A stretch of DNA of 57,504 nt from Myxococcales bacterium (GCA_013360285.1 JABWCM010000022.1:1-57504); one strand, 5' to 3'; positions 37,151 to 46,545 are shown, numbered from the stretch's first letter. Notes: generated from the sequence alone by a model not told the origin. Made by a program: numbers and translations.

Positions 37151-37467
37151 CCACATTTCTCGCGAGCTTGCGGGCGAGCATGCCGAGGTATCAGCGGATT
37201 CGGGCATGGTGGGCGTTTTTGCCCGCAGGCAAGGCAGCGGCCTGTTGAGAACAAAAAGGGGACCCTGCCTAAGAGGGTGTTTGGGAAAAAAATAAGCTAC
37301 ACGAGCCATTGGCCTACTGCGTCGGTCCTGCCTCGGTCGGCAGGCCCGCCTCGCTACGGCCACTGTCTCGCTCGCCGTTATTTTTTTCCCAAACACCCTC
37401 TCCCAAACACCCTCTAAAGAGGCTCGCGGATCGGCGCTTGCAGCCTCAACCTCGCGAAAAATCCGGA
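37151..37467. mobile_element. Second inverted-repeat family, copy with a nested insertion
   Basis: Outer ends pair as CACATTTCTCGCGAGCTTGCGG (left) and the complement of CCTCGCGAAAAATCCGG (right). The interior aligns at about three quarters identity with 48682-48866 (TTGCGGGCGA..TGCCGA, GATTCGGG.ATGGTG, GGACC/GGTCTCCTG). In this copy the alignment is interrupted at 37272-37415 by a separate element and resumes right after it. Confidence 0.72.
37272..37415. mobile_element. Nested 130-bp element with perfect 24-bp terminal inverted repeats
   Basis: Left end 37272-37295 and right end 37378-37401 are perfect inverted repeats (AGAGGGTGTTTGGG then A7TAA). The last 14 bases of the right end are duplicated directly at 37402-37415. 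No gene inside. It interrupts the older repeat copy around it, so it inserted later. No clear target-site duplication beyond one or two A/T bases. Confidence 0.75.
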
Positions 37468-37506
37468 TTATTGGTGATTCGGACCACTCTTTGTTCTTCC
37501 CACGGC

Positions 37507-38796
37507 TTATTCAACAGGGACATCGGGTTTCGACGGGTTGATCGGCGTGATATGACCATTGTCGCGAATTTCCCGGCCATACAACGCCCACTGACGCCAT
37601 TTGGCAGGATCACGGCCAAAGTCTTGGCGAGCGATGGTCGACAATGCCCACACTGCCATGTCGCGTACATCGGCGTTTTTATGCTCAAGCAGCCGTATCA
37701 ACCCATCTGCCGCCGCCTCATCGCCAATACGCCCAACAGCATCCACCGCGGCCGACACCAAACCATCATTTGAACTGGCAAACAATCGAACAAGCGCTTC
37801 CGTCGCCGCGCTCGACCCGATGTGTCCCATTGCCCAAATCGCCTTACTTCGCGCGAAATCGGAAAAATCCGGATTCAATGCAGCGTGACTAAGTGGGGCT
37901 ACCGAACGTTCATCGCGTAACTTTCCAAGTGCCAACGCCGCAACATCTGCGGTCTCGGCATTTTTCAATGCATCAAAGAGCCCAAATACGGCGTATTGTC
38001 TCGACAATTCACCCAGCGCCGCACACGCCTCCCGCCGAACCTCGGCTTCGGCGTGCCCGAGGTCGAGCAAGATCACCGGAACCGCATCCGCAACGTTGAG
38101 CCGCGCCAATGTTCGTACGATGTCCTTTCTGACTGTCCACGTTGTCCGGGGATCACCCAACATGTTCATCAACGTGACCGCGGCCTCTTGAGCGTTCAGG
38201 CGCCCGAGAGCAGAAACGGCGGCTTGTTTTACTTTCGGGTGGAAGTGTTCCAATGCCGCAGTAAGTGTGGGAACCGCCTGCGGAGACCCGAGTACACCCA
38301 ATGCGGTGGCCGCAACGATTTTTTCTCCAACTTCTCCGGAATTCAACGCGTCGCGTAATACCGGAAATGCGGAAATTTGACCGGTTTTTCCCAATGCCGA
38401 TAACAACCCATTCCGCAAATCCGGGACCGTTTCGTCACCGAGCAACTCAACGATGGCCTCAGCAGACTTGGGAAGGCGAATAAAACCCAAAACCTGTGCA
38501 ATGATCGCTTTTCCGCCTGTATCCGTACCACGATAAGCCTCAGCCAATGGGGAAACCGCGACGTCGCCCAGCGACACCAGTTCGTCCAGAGCAACACAAA
38601 CGTTGGGTTTGATCTCGGCGCACTCTTTGAGACCCATGACGGCCGCAGAAATCACCTCCGAACTATCCGGAACGTGTACAGAATCCATGTCGTTTGGGCT
38701 TTGGCCTAATGCCACCGCGGCAAACCACCAACACAAAAATCCACAAGCGGAAACACGCAGCAAAAAATCCAACTTTATCCATTTTCGCGGTATCAT
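37507..38796 (-). CDS. HEAT-repeat secreted protein
   Basis: A 429-aa protein of about nine HEAT/PBS-lyase-type repeats (patterns such as VKQAAVSALGRLNAQEAAVTL and VSAAVDAVGRIGDEAAADGLI), which form an alpha-solenoid for protein binding. Start ATG 38796 (MIPRKWIK) follows GGGA; 41 upstream in-frame codons look non-coding. The N-terminus has a hydrophobic signal (LLRVSACGFLCWWFAAVALGQ), so it is probably exported. Cofactor and ligand unknown; HEAT proteins of this type are frequent in large-genome myxobacteria. Confidence 0.85.
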   Translation of the reverse strand: MIPRKWIKLDFLLRVSACGFLCWWFAAVALGQSPNDMDSVHVPDSSEVISAAVMGLKECAEIKPNVCVALDELVSLGDVAVSPLAEAYRGTDTGGKAIIAQVLGFIRLPKSAEAIVELLGDETVPDLRNGLLSALGKTGQISAFPVLRDALNSGEVGEKIVAATALGVLGSPQAVPTLTAALEHFHPKVKQAAVSALGRLNAQEAAVTLMNMLGDPRTTWTVRKDIVRTLARLNVADAVPVILLDLGHAEAEVRREACAALGELSRQYAVFGLFDALKNAETADVAALALGKLRDERSVAPLSHAALNPDFSDFARSKAIWAMGHIGSSAATEALVRLFASSNDGLVSAAVDAVGRIGDEAAADGLIRLLEHKNADVRDMAVWALSTIARQDFGRDPAKWRQWALYGREIRDNGHITPINPSKPDVPVE

Positions 38797-39075
38797 ATTT
38801 CCCGTCCTGAACACAAAACGAAGTCTAATACATCCGCCGACCTTTTTTTCGTCAACGCCGTCCGCGTAAATGAAGCCGGTCGCTGTGGCGACAAACAGTG
38901 GAAATTCCCGACAGTCCACTTATAGTGCGTTCGCGGCACGGCGACGGGTTCTTTGGTGGAACAAACTCGGTACAGAAAGCACACCGTTACAGAAAACCCC
39001 AAAAACAAATCGTATATATGCCAAAATGGGAACAAAGAATCCCAATAGGTTCTAAAAACAACGGAGAAAAACAAC

Positions 39076-39501
39076 ATGGTATGGATACGCATCGTTCACG
39101 TTCTGGGAATCATTTTCTGGATGGGTGGACTACTCATTCTGTCACGTATGTTGGCTTACCACGTCAAGGAGGAACTTCCCATTCAAGACCGCCTTGGACG
39201 AATCGAAAAACGTTTGTACTGGGGAGTGGCGATACCCGGCCTACTGCTGGCACTCATCACCGGCATTTGGATGCTGATCGATCTGCAGATGGTTCCTCTC
39301 AAAAATCCCGCATTTCACATTAAGTTAACGGCCGTGACAGGTCTTATCGTTCTCCATTTCATCGTTCAAAAAATGCTGTATGCCTTGATCCATAAACCGG
39401 AAAAACAACCAGCGGGCAAATACAAACTCGTGCACACCGCCCTCGGCGCGCTTCTCGTAACCGTACTGATCTCCATTTATTTGGTCTATCGGGGTGGTTG
39501 A
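39076..39501 (+). CDS. HemJ/CopD-like membrane protein
   Basis: A 141-aa protein with four hydrophobic helices, beginning WIRIVHVLGIIFWMGGLLILSR, which fits the CopD/HemJ (UPF0093) family, where the N-terminal His is conserved. HemJ oxidises protoporphyrinogen IX in haem synthesis; CopD homologues relate to copper resistance. The paired AFHIKLTAVTGLIVLHF also suits HemJ. No haem-pathway neighbour is present, so the assignment stays at family level. Start ATG 39076 follows GGAGA. Confidence 0.7.
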   Translation: MVWIRIVHVLGIIFWMGGLLILSRMLAYHVKEELPIQDRLGRIEKRLYWGVAIPGLLLALITGIWMLIDLQMVPLKNPAFHIKLTAVTGLIVLHFIVQKMLYALIHKPEKQPAGKYKLVHTALGALLVTVLISIYLVYRGG

Positions 39502-39551
39502 ATAACGTACGAAATAACCGAGATAACAAGCGGAATTAAATAAGTTAAGCG

Positions 39552-39593
39552 GGATTTCTCACAAGTTTAACGTTACGAGTTCGTGAGAAATCC
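39552..39593. terminator. Hairpin between convergent genes, similar to the repeat ends
   Basis: GGATTTCTCAC (39552-39562) pairs perfectly with GTGAGAAATCC (39583-39593) around a 20-base loop, then TTTCTC. It lies between the 3' ends of the HemJ-like gene and the convergent lipoprotein, so may terminate both. Its stem matches the end of the 48682 repeat element (GGATTTCTCAC), suggesting a solo end of that family. Confidence 0.55.
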
Positions 39594-39791
39594 TTTCTCA
39601 ACAGTCCCAGCCTCTTGCCTATGACGAAAAACGGCAAAAAACTGCGATATAATCGCGAAAAACACAGGGTTTATGAAAAAAGGAAGCAGGGTGAACTGCG
39701 CACGTTCTGTACCCGGTTATCCAGCAAAGCTGCGTCGTGCTTTCGGCACCCGTGATGAGGAGAATGTTCTGATGAGGAGAATTTCGAGCAA

Positions 39792-39989
39792 TTATTCGGC
39801 GAATTTACAATAACCGGCCTGCCATGAGCCGTCTTCCGCTTTTTGCGGTGGGACCCATACCCGGCCAGGGTTACAGATGCCGTCTTTGCGCGGAACATAT
39901 TCGCCGCCGCACCCGACGAAAGTTCCCACTGCCAAAAAGAAACCCACGGTTAACATCGTTGTTCGAACAGTTCGGTTAAACACCTTCAT
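39792..39989 (-). CDS. Small lipoprotein
   Basis: A 65-aa predicted lipoprotein: MKVFNRTVRTT, hydrophobic FFLAVGTFVGC with lipobox FVGC, then ~35 residues with three Cys, Trp and Pro (CNPGRVWVPPQ.....WQAGYC). AAAGGAGC before ATG 39989 fixes the start; the in-frame extension to 40118 is not needed. Too small for a catalytic domain. Lies downstream of the PilZ-like gene on the same strand. Confidence 0.78.
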   Translation of the reverse strand: MKVFNRTVRTTMLTVGFFLAVGTFVGCGGEYVPRKDGICNPGRVWVPPQKAEDGSWQAGYCKFAE

Positions 39990-40118
39990 CGATTTTGCTC
40001 CTTTATTTGTTTCAGCGGATTGCCTGAGTGGCGTACGCGATGCAGCCAACTGATAATCTGAAGGTGAGTCCGTGTCAACTTGTGCGACGGGGATCCCCCA
40101 ACGGAACATCGGTACCAT

Positions 40119-40553
40119 TTACGATTCGGGAAACAAAAACGCTGTGGCAGCACCCCAGTTCGGCACCGCTATCTCCATTTCGCTGGAGCGCGGTTTTCGC
40201 ACCACACCGTTTCGGGACGCCCCTCCTTCGGTTGCCTTCCACACCAGCGTCTCGTCCAGTCCTTCGATTTGCAGGATGTGTAATCCTAGATGAAACCCGC
40301 CGCCGGACGTCTGCGGAACCGGCGTCGACCAAGCGACACGCGTCAAGCAGGTCACCGACGTGGTCGCTGATAAAAACATCTCGACATCGAGCTTTACGCC
40401 CACGGAAAAGGCGCGGTCGGCCGTGACCACCAATCCGCCAGGGCCGATGCGATATGACGGCGGTTTTGCACGAAAAAAGCCGATTCGGCGAAAAACCGTT
40501 GGAACACAAACAGCGTGAAAAGTGAAATCATTGTCTTGCGCGGATGCCATCAT
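40119..40553 (-). CDS. PilZ-like domain protein
   Basis: A 144-aa protein (start ATG 40553/40550 behind GAGG). The pattern RRIGFF, GPGGLVVTADRAFSVGVKLDVEMFL, TRVAWS and GGGFHLGLHILQIEG follows the order of PilZ domains, where a G-G-hydrophobic strand and the later GxxF/L strand build the barrel. The N-terminal RxxxR signature that binds cyclic di-GMP is not clearly present, so ligand binding is uncertain. Possibly a degenerate PilZ. A 50-codon upstream extension looks non-coding. Confidence 0.5.
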   Translation of the reverse strand: MMASAQDNDFTFHAVCVPTVFRRIGFFRAKPPSYRIGPGGLVVTADRAFSVGVKLDVEMFLSATTSVTCLTRVAWSTPVPQTSGGGFHLGLHILQIEGLDETLVWKATEGGASRNGVVRKPRSSEMEIAVPNWGAATAFLFPES

Positions 40554-40764
40554 AACTACCTCAAGTGAGTCACACTTCCGAGAGTGATTATGGAGCCATC
40601 CGTGTAACCATGCGAACCACAAAAAACAAATCAACTCATTTTCTTTGGTCCGTTTGTAACCGAAATGATCCAGCCCTACTCGAAAAAGAATCGTATCCAT
40701 CTGTTTTATATCGATTTTGACATGGCAAGAGAGGCATTATGTTAGCAACGAGAAATACCACTTG

Positions 40765-41022
40765 CTATAACAGGATACCGGATTCAAAAACGAGATCGGG
40801 GAGGTCATCAATGATCGGATAGACAACGCGGCCATCTTGTCGAATCAATGCCCCCACCAACGTGCCCACCACCAAGTCACCGCCACGATTTTTCAACGTT
40901 TGGGCCAGTTGACGCGCACGAAGTGTTTCCAGCAAAGATTCGTCCACGAGACGCAGTATCTGTCGGGTTTCCGGACAAACAATGTAATTTAACAAAGTGG
41001 GATCAATCGAAAACGTTGTCAT
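40765..41022 (-). CDS. Trm112-like protein
   Basis: An 85-aa protein with LLNYIVCPETRQIL at the start and VVYPIIDDLPDLVFE at the end, the signature pair of the Trm112/UPF0434 family. In other organisms Trm112 activates methyltransferases, and bacterial members are short zinc-ribbon-like proteins of unknown role. Only one Cys remains, so zinc binding is doubtful. Its ATG overlaps the stop of the MauE-like gene (TAATG). Confidence 0.78.
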   Translation of the reverse strand: MTTFSIDPTLLNYIVCPETRQILRLVDESLLETLRARQLAQTLKNRGGDLVVGTLVGALIRQDGRVVYPIIDDLPDLVFESGILL

Positions 41023-41531
41023 TACACATCAGATTGGGGTGATACCGCCAAAATCGGTTCACCAGAAACGGGCTGCCGTTTATAACTTCTGCGCCATTCC
41101 CAAACGAGAAGGTTAACCGCAACCACCAACATCCCCAGGTCCATGACGATACGATTTACAATGTTGGCGCGTTTGGCCGCAGCATCCAACGGACTCAGTT
41201 CCGCCGTAAAGCAACCGCAGTCGATACTCAGGCCCCTTAAATAAGCAGTTGAGAGCGCAACAATAAACATGACAAGCATCGCCGACACCAGCGCACTTGA
41301 GCCGCGGCGCCACAAACCTGCAATGAGGGCAATACCTACCACAAACTCCAAACCGACAAGTAAAGTCGCAAAATGCGGCAAAAAACCCAAAGGTACCATA
41401 TCGTAATACTTGATACTCTGCGCAAACGCGGGCAAATCAACGATCTTTGGCCACGCTGCCACAATAAATATCCCGCCAAGAAACAGCCGACTTACCCACA
41501 ACACCCAACGATGTCCCAATTTTCCTACCAT
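41022..41531 (-). CDS. MauE/DoxX-family membrane protein
   Basis: A 169-aa protein with four helices. LGGIFIVAAWPKIVDLPAFAQSIKYYDMVP and YLRGLSIDCGCF match MauE/DoxX-type proteins linked to thiol redox or methylamine dehydrogenase maturation. The CGC pair sits in the loop typical of MauE. Start ATG 41531 behind GAGG. It lies between the rhodanese (24 bases upstream) and Trm112 genes in one operon, supporting a sulphur/redox role. Confidence 0.85.
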   Translation of the reverse strand: MVGKLGHRWVLWVSRLFLGGIFIVAAWPKIVDLPAFAQSIKYYDMVPLGFLPHFATLLVGLEFVVGIALIAGLWRRGSSALVSAMLVMFIVALSTAYLRGLSIDCGCFTAELSPLDAAAKRANIVNRIVMDLGMLVVAVNLLVWEWRRSYKRQPVSGEPILAVSPQSDV

Positions 41532-41555
41532 AGTGTCCTCGACCCGGAATCCCAT

Positions 41556-42128
41556 TTACGGATTGTTTCCGCGACTCGTCGGAGCGCCTTCCTGATGCCA
41601 TTCGCTATACCCGCCTTCGTACACATATACATGGGAAAACCCACGAGCAAGCAAGATCCGAGCAACCCGAATCGATAAATCGCAATCGCCGCCGGAACAA
41701 TAAACCAGCAATACTTGGTCTTTTGGGATCCCATTGAGAACTTCGCCGCCGAAGTTTGGATCTTGTGTCAATTCTTCCCCATCGAGATTGATTGCACCCT
41801 GAATATGCCCGTTTTCGTACGTTCCGGGATCGCGGGCATCGATCATCGTCACCCGAGGTTGACCAAACATTTTGGCCATAACGGTCATAAAATCGACTTT
41901 TTGCGGCTCAAGCATCGGCAAACTCTTCGTTTCGGCGCTCGCGCCGTCGGCAGTGGAGGTCGCCAGTATCGAGTCCAGGTCTTCGCCGGTAGCAGCTTTC
42001 GGTCCGTCGACAACCGGCCCAAAGTCAGCATCCTGAGCAACATTTGCGGCAAACCCAAACAATGCTCCCAACAAAACAAGAACCAATATCTGACCTAACA
42101 ATCCCGAAGGTTTTACGTTTGCAGTCAT
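41556..42128 (-). CDS. Exported rhodanese-like protein
   Basis: A 190-aa protein with an N-terminal membrane anchor (QILVLVLLGALFGFAA) and a rhodanese domain from about residue 75 (VTMIDARDPGTYENGHIQGAINL ... VLLVYCSGGDCDLSIRVARILLARGF ... VYEGGYSEWHQEGAP). The active-site Cys is in YCSGGDC. AAGG before ATG 42128 fixes the start. First gene of a rhodanese-MauE-Trm112 operon. Predicted extracytoplasmic sulphur-transfer or binding role. Confidence 0.9.
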   Translation of the reverse strand: MTANVKPSGLLGQILVLVLLGALFGFAANVAQDADFGPVVDGPKAATGEDLDSILATSTADGASAETKSLPMLEPQKVDFMTVMAKMFGQPRVTMIDARDPGTYENGHIQGAINLDGEELTQDPNFGGEVLNGIPKDQVLLVYCSGGDCDLSIRVARILLARGFSHVYVYEGGYSEWHQEGAPTSRGNNP

Positions 42129-42346
42129 GTCCATCCTTCAACCAACGACAAGATTCGCCACCCGGCATGTGGACTACTCAACGATACGAATGAAACACAC
42201 TTTGTCGGCTGGGTTCCGACAACATCCGAAGAAACATGTGGTCATGCAACGATATTCCTCCCCAATTGCCACTACAGACACAGAATCCTCTGAAAATTTC
42301 TGGATTTATCGACCCACTCCGATTCTCTGAACAACCCGCATGTAGG

Positions 42347-44788
42347 TTATCCACCTTGTTCATCCCCCGCACCAAAGGTCCAACGCCACAAACCTCGGCG
42401 CCGCAGGCCCCGAAACGGATCGAGTAATTCTTTTGGGTTAGGAACACGCGCCCCAACATCCACAAAAAGGCTCTCGTCGAGCAACTCCTCTCCCTCGGCA
42501 CCGGCCGGCCCTAAGCTGAACCTCTGCTCTTGAGCCTTTTCAATGGTTTTTTTCTGTTCTTTTTCGAGCTGTTTTCGCGTTTTGCTCTTTGCAAAAACCC
42601 GCACACGATTCGAGGACCTAAATGTGAGCCACATCAGAAAATGAATCGGATGAAAATGGTATAACGTTCCATCCCACTCAGTGACATCGAGACCGATATG
42701 TTTGGCCGTATCAGCAGTGAGCCAGATAAATGGTAAAATTTCCAAAATTGCGCTACTAAACACCCCTTTTCGGTATCTCTGGCTTTGATCTTGTAACAAG
42801 GCCTCAAAATCCTGGCATTTTGCCGCCCAATCCTGAGCGTCACTGAGCGCTTTGATCCAGTCCACCTGATCAGACCACTCACTCACATGCCGGATTATCG
42901 ATTTTCGCAGATACCCACGTTCGACGTCGCGTGCGGGATCTTCAAAGAAACGCTGAATATCGTCTGGTCGCAACCTCGTTTCGTCAAATAAGAATTTCTT
43001 GGTACCGATTGAAATCTTTCTTTTTGCCCCAAAAATGCGCAAAACAGACGGACTTTCGACATGCAAAGTTCCGGGGGTGTCTTCTTCCATCACGCTGAAG
43101 CTGTCGCTATGCAGCGCCAAATCAATCGCTTCACGCCAGCTTTTATCGGAAAACAGTTCGACGTGAATGAGCGCTTCCCGTGTGCGAGCCGGCCCAAATT
43201 CACCGGAGTATCCAAGAAGGGATCCACTGGGAACCTTCAAATTTTCGGTCTCACTATCACTTTTCCAGGGAAAATAGGCCACTTTTCCGGTTCGTAGGGC
43301 CGAAAGACCCGGCCCAAACTCAAGATATGGCTTTCTTTCACTGCGATCGACAATTTCCTTGATATCTTGAGCAGCGTTTTCTTCTTCTGACGGAGCAATA
43401 TCCTTCTGCTCCGGAACCTTATCTAAATCTTTCTTTTTCTTATCTTTGGCTTCCTTCTTCTGGTTATCAGACGATGCCGCACCTTTGTCTTTGGCCGCAT
43501 CGGCATCATCAAGCATCCGAGAAATTCGATATAGGTCGTGCAGCCACTTCGGAACATCCTTACGCGTTGAGTCAGCCAGGGCAGCATCCGATAGGTCTTG
43601 CTCATTTAGGTGCATGTACAACGAATATAACGTCATCTTCCGCGTTGGGTCATTGGTCGTGGGCATTGGAAGAACATGCCGAACCAACACAAAGTTGTTG
43701 CTGCCAAGTGCCGTTTGCGAGCCAAGCCGGGCCGCTACAACGTGCCCGGTGAACATTGCGTTGACCGGTGTACCTACGGGTGTACGAATGTGCATCCCAC
43801 CATGCCACGCCTGATTCACCCCAACACCGTAGTATCCCCCCGACCCACGTTCATTGTTTTCGAAATAGCGATTGGCAACGTCCACCATATCCTTTTCCGT
43901 CACCACAGAACCCCGTTTTCGATTGGCGTCCAGTTCGACGGGAAAGAAGTTATCTTCGCCTCGAAGCGAGTGATACATCCGATCCCAGTCGAAGCCGGGT
44001 CCGGGATCCCATTTGCCCGGCGTGATATGCCAATGCCCCAGCACACCTCGCCATCCCAACGCATCGCCATCCTGCAGCGCAGTGGTAATGACCTTTCCTT
44101 TTTCATCCATGGGATGCCGGGGAATCGGGTTTTCATCACCTTCGGTTGAAGGACTCAACAGCGGGAGTTCAGCCGATAGCGCACGCAACAGTGCGGTTAA
44201 TGCCTGATATTGCTGATCCGTATATCCATAGCTGCGAATAACTGAGTTCTGTAGCTTCATAAACTCAAATTCGTTTGCTTCCGGCCTACGAAATGCAGGA
44301 TCTTGAAACTGCTCGTCATGTCCCGCGCCCACCGCAGTGCGATAGGGTTTATCCGGATCGCCCGGGTGAAACGGCAACAACAAGTTGTTAAGATCGATAC
44401 CGACGGACTGCATGTTGACGCCACCTGCATGCGCGGCACAGTGAATCAAATCCGTCGCCTGATAAATGGTCCCGTCCCAGTCGATCATAAAGTGAGTCGA
44501 TAACCCACGATTGACCAGCACCATGTAACACTGTTTGGAATTGCGCGTGCAGTCCGTGTGCAATACTACCATGTGCACCACTTCTTTGAGTTCTTCCCGG
44601 GTCCGAATCACCTTGCCTTTCCGGACGCGGTCGTACCAAAGCTGCGACGAAATGGGGATATTGGTGGTTGTGCTGTAAAAACTGAATCCCCCAGGGTCCT
44701 TAAATGTGACGATCTTCAGAGCACCCGGCACGGGCACATCCTCACCAGCGATAATGATTCTGGGCAACCCAAATGAATCTGTGGTCAC
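42347..44788 (-). CDS. N-acetylmuramoyl-L-alanine amidase with M23-like region
   Basis: An 813-aa protein. Residues ~65-270 form an Amidase_2 domain (VVLHTDCTRN, STHFMIDWDGTIYQATD, AAHAGGVNMQSVGIDL, and GHWHITPGKWDPGPGFDW with a ligand-type His and Asp). Residues ~335-370 resemble an M23/LytM start (WHGGMHIRTPVGTPVNAMFTGHVV), but the closing HxH motif is not evident. A Lys/Glu-rich linker and a large C-terminal region of unknown fold follow. GTG 44788 overlaps the stop of the VWA-like gene (GGAGGTAAAAGGTGA), so the pair is translationally coupled. No signal peptide seen, so export may need another route. Confidence 0.82.
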   Translation of the reverse strand: MTTDSFGLPRIIIAGEDVPVPGALKIVTFKDPGGFSFYSTTTNIPISSQLWYDRVRKGKVIRTREELKEVVHMVVLHTDCTRNSKQCYMVLVNRGLSTHFMIDWDGTIYQATDLIHCAAHAGGVNMQSVGIDLNNLLLPFHPGDPDKPYRTAVGAGHDEQFQDPAFRRPEANEFEFMKLQNSVIRSYGYTDQQYQALTALLRALSAELPLLSPSTEGDENPIPRHPMDEKGKVITTALQDGDALGWRGVLGHWHITPGKWDPGPGFDWDRMYHSLRGEDNFFPVELDANRKRGSVVTEKDMVDVANRYFENNERGSGGYYGVGVNQAWHGGMHIRTPVGTPVNAMFTGHVVAARLGSQTALGSNNFVLVRHVLPMPTTNDPTRKMTLYSLYMHLNEQDLSDAALADSTRKDVPKWLHDLYRISRMLDDADAAKDKGAASSDNQKKEAKDKKKKDLDKVPEQKDIAPSEEENAAQDIKEIVDRSERKPYLEFGPGLSALRTGKVAYFPWKSDSETENLKVPSGSLLGYSGEFGPARTREALIHVELFSDKSWREAIDLALHSDSFSVMEEDTPGTLHVESPSVLRIFGAKRKISIGTKKFLFDETRLRPDDIQRFFEDPARDVERGYLRKSIIRHVSEWSDQVDWIKALSDAQDWAAKCQDFEALLQDQSQRYRKGVFSSAILEILPFIWLTADTAKHIGLDVTEWDGTLYHFHPIHFLMWLTFRSSNRVRVFAKSKTRKQLEKEQKKTIEKAQEQRFSLGPAGAEGEELLDESLFVDVGARVPNPKELLDPFRGLRRRGLWRWTFGAGDEQGG

Positions 44789-46515
44789 CTTTTACCTCCA
44801 ACCGCCTGCTTCGCTGCGGCCTCCCCTGCCTTTTTGAGTTTGGCCACAATGCCCTTGATGATCTTGATTCCGAGAAACAGAAATAAAACGGCGGCGATGA
44901 CCAAAAGTGCAATCAAAATAACCAGATACCACGTATATCCCACTTTTGATTGCAGCAAAACGGACCAATGACGCAGTTTGGGAAACACTCCAGCTTCTAT
45001 TTGGGGCGCAGTTACTTCGAACGGATCGGATGTATGGTGGTGTTCTGATTCCAGAACAAGGTGTAATTGATATGCTGCTGTTTCTCCTGGCTCCAGCCCA
45101 CTGTCCATTTCCACTACAATCTGATCGTTCAATTCCTTCGCCAAAGTCACGATTTGCTCAAACAGTTCTTCTGGGTGGTCTGCTTCCCGATAGGTTCCAC
45201 CTGAACCAACGGTCAACACCCTCAATCTGTCCAACTCGTAATCGCGGTTCTGGTTGATGTCGGAAACAATTCCTACCGAATGGATGCGAATACCCAAAAT
45301 CGATGCAAAACCCAGCCAAACTGCCGCCGATTCGGCAAAACGGGCCTGCTCTGCACTCACATAAGCTGCGACATAGTCATCTGCACACTTGTTTCTTAGC
45401 TCACGCACCTGCTGTTTTGCCTTTTCCAACTCTTTGCCCTTCAACACACCCGCATCCGGATCGGAATAAATTTTGGGGCACACATTCCGAATTGCTACGC
45501 CACGCGCATCAGCTTCGGCATACAGGTAACCATCCCGTCCATCGGTGAGCAGAACCACCGCAAGTTGGTCGACGGTTCCTGCCGCCCGAGCCGCCATTTT
45601 CAGTGCTTCGGACAACACGGGACCCGGTTCAATGGTTCGCGCTGTGGTGGGTTCGATCCGCTGATATTCCGGACGTACCCCCGTTGGTAACTGCCTTACT
45701 CCAAAAAGATTAGGGTAGTGACCAGTAAGTTTAGACCGTGCTTCGATAATTCCGGGCAACAAATCCAGACCGGATACCAATCCACACGCTTCACGACCCA
45801 GATCCCGCATCGTTTGCCCCGCCTTGGGTTCCGGAACACTGCCGGGTCGTAACCGAAATTCGGCTATGACTTTTTCGCAATCGGCATACCGATCTGCAAA
45901 ATTGGTCAGCTCATTTAAGCTGGCTTCGGTAGGGATGTACGTGTAGGGGTCGTCTCCGTACCAAATAACGTTGGCTTTGTCGCCTGCGGGCAAACTCTTC
46001 AAAAACTTGGAAATACCCGATCGGAGCTGATTTTCCATCTCGATCAGGACCGATTCGTTTCCCACAATTGCACCAAGCGGTGACGCCAGGTACCCGGGAG
46101 CCAAGATCACCACACCCACGGTCCGCTTTGCTTTGCCACGCGGCAAGCTGGTCGCCTTGATGCCTTTAGGAGGTGCCCCGCGAGAAAAAGTGAGGAGATC
46201 CTCGGGCCGTCCCCCATCTTTCCGGATTTGCACCGTAGTTGTTTCGACCTGGGCCAGATTGATGGGAACGAGCCGCTCATCCAGATAACTCGCAAAAATA
46301 CGCACCCGCGGATAATCGCCAATGTCGATGGAATCTATCTTAACCTGCGGAAAGTCCTCGGGTTTTGGCTGTTGGGCATACGCATGGTCGCCATAAAGAA
46401 CAGCCAGAACGGCTCCCAGCACCCAGAACCCCTCGCCTACCCGTTGGCGGAAAGCGGCGGAAGCTCCCCGCTGCATCCCTTTTATATCACGGCGATTTGG
46501 GAGGAATCTTGCCAT
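44785..46515 (-). CDS. VWA-like membrane protein
   Basis: A 576-aa envelope protein with an N-terminal signal (FWVLGAVLAVLYGDHAYAQ), a beta-sheet N-domain (~45-120), a von Willebrand factor A-like fold (VGVVILAPGY...; AVVLLTDGRDGY; RIHSVGIVSDIN) and one C-terminal helix (~525-555, LVILIALLVIAAVLFLFLGI). The first strand lacks the DxSxS metal-site motif (it reads APGYLAS), so this looks like a degenerate VWA. Coupled to the amidase gene downstream by a stop-start overlap, so the two probably act together at the cell wall. Confidence 0.78.
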   Translation of the reverse strand: MARFLPNRRDIKGMQRGASAAFRQRVGEGFWVLGAVLAVLYGDHAYAQQPKPEDFPQVKIDSIDIGDYPRVRIFASYLDERLVPINLAQVETTTVQIRKDGGRPEDLLTFSRGAPPKGIKATSLPRGKAKRTVGVVILAPGYLASPLGAIVGNESVLIEMENQLRSGISKFLKSLPAGDKANVIWYGDDPYTYIPTEASLNELTNFADRYADCEKVIAEFRLRPGSVPEPKAGQTMRDLGREACGLVSGLDLLPGIIEARSKLTGHYPNLFGVRQLPTGVRPEYQRIEPTTARTIEPGPVLSEALKMAARAAGTVDQLAVVLLTDGRDGYLYAEADARGVAIRNVCPKIYSDPDAGVLKGKELEKAKQQVRELRNKCADDYVAAYVSAEQARFAESAAVWLGFASILGIRIHSVGIVSDINQNRDYELDRLRVLTVGSGGTYREADHPEELFEQIVTLAKELNDQIVVEMDSGLEPGETAAYQLHLVLESEHHHTSDPFEVTAPQIEAGVFPKLRHWSVLLQSKVGYTWYLVILIALLVIAAVLFLFLGIKIIKGIVAKLKKAGEAAAKQAVGGKR

Positions 46516-46545
46516 AATGCGCAGAAAGAATGCCGATGAGGTTTG

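Noticed and set aside
37100..37396. 98-codon minus-strand frame
   Set aside because: Lies entirely in the nested repeat elements.
39650..39790. Riboswitch or small RNA before the small lipoprotein stop
   Set aside because: A GTGC-TTTCG-GCAC hairpin, a TATAAT-like hexamer and a 13-base direct repeat (TGATGAGGAGAAT) are present, but no known riboswitch consensus fits and the -35 is missing.
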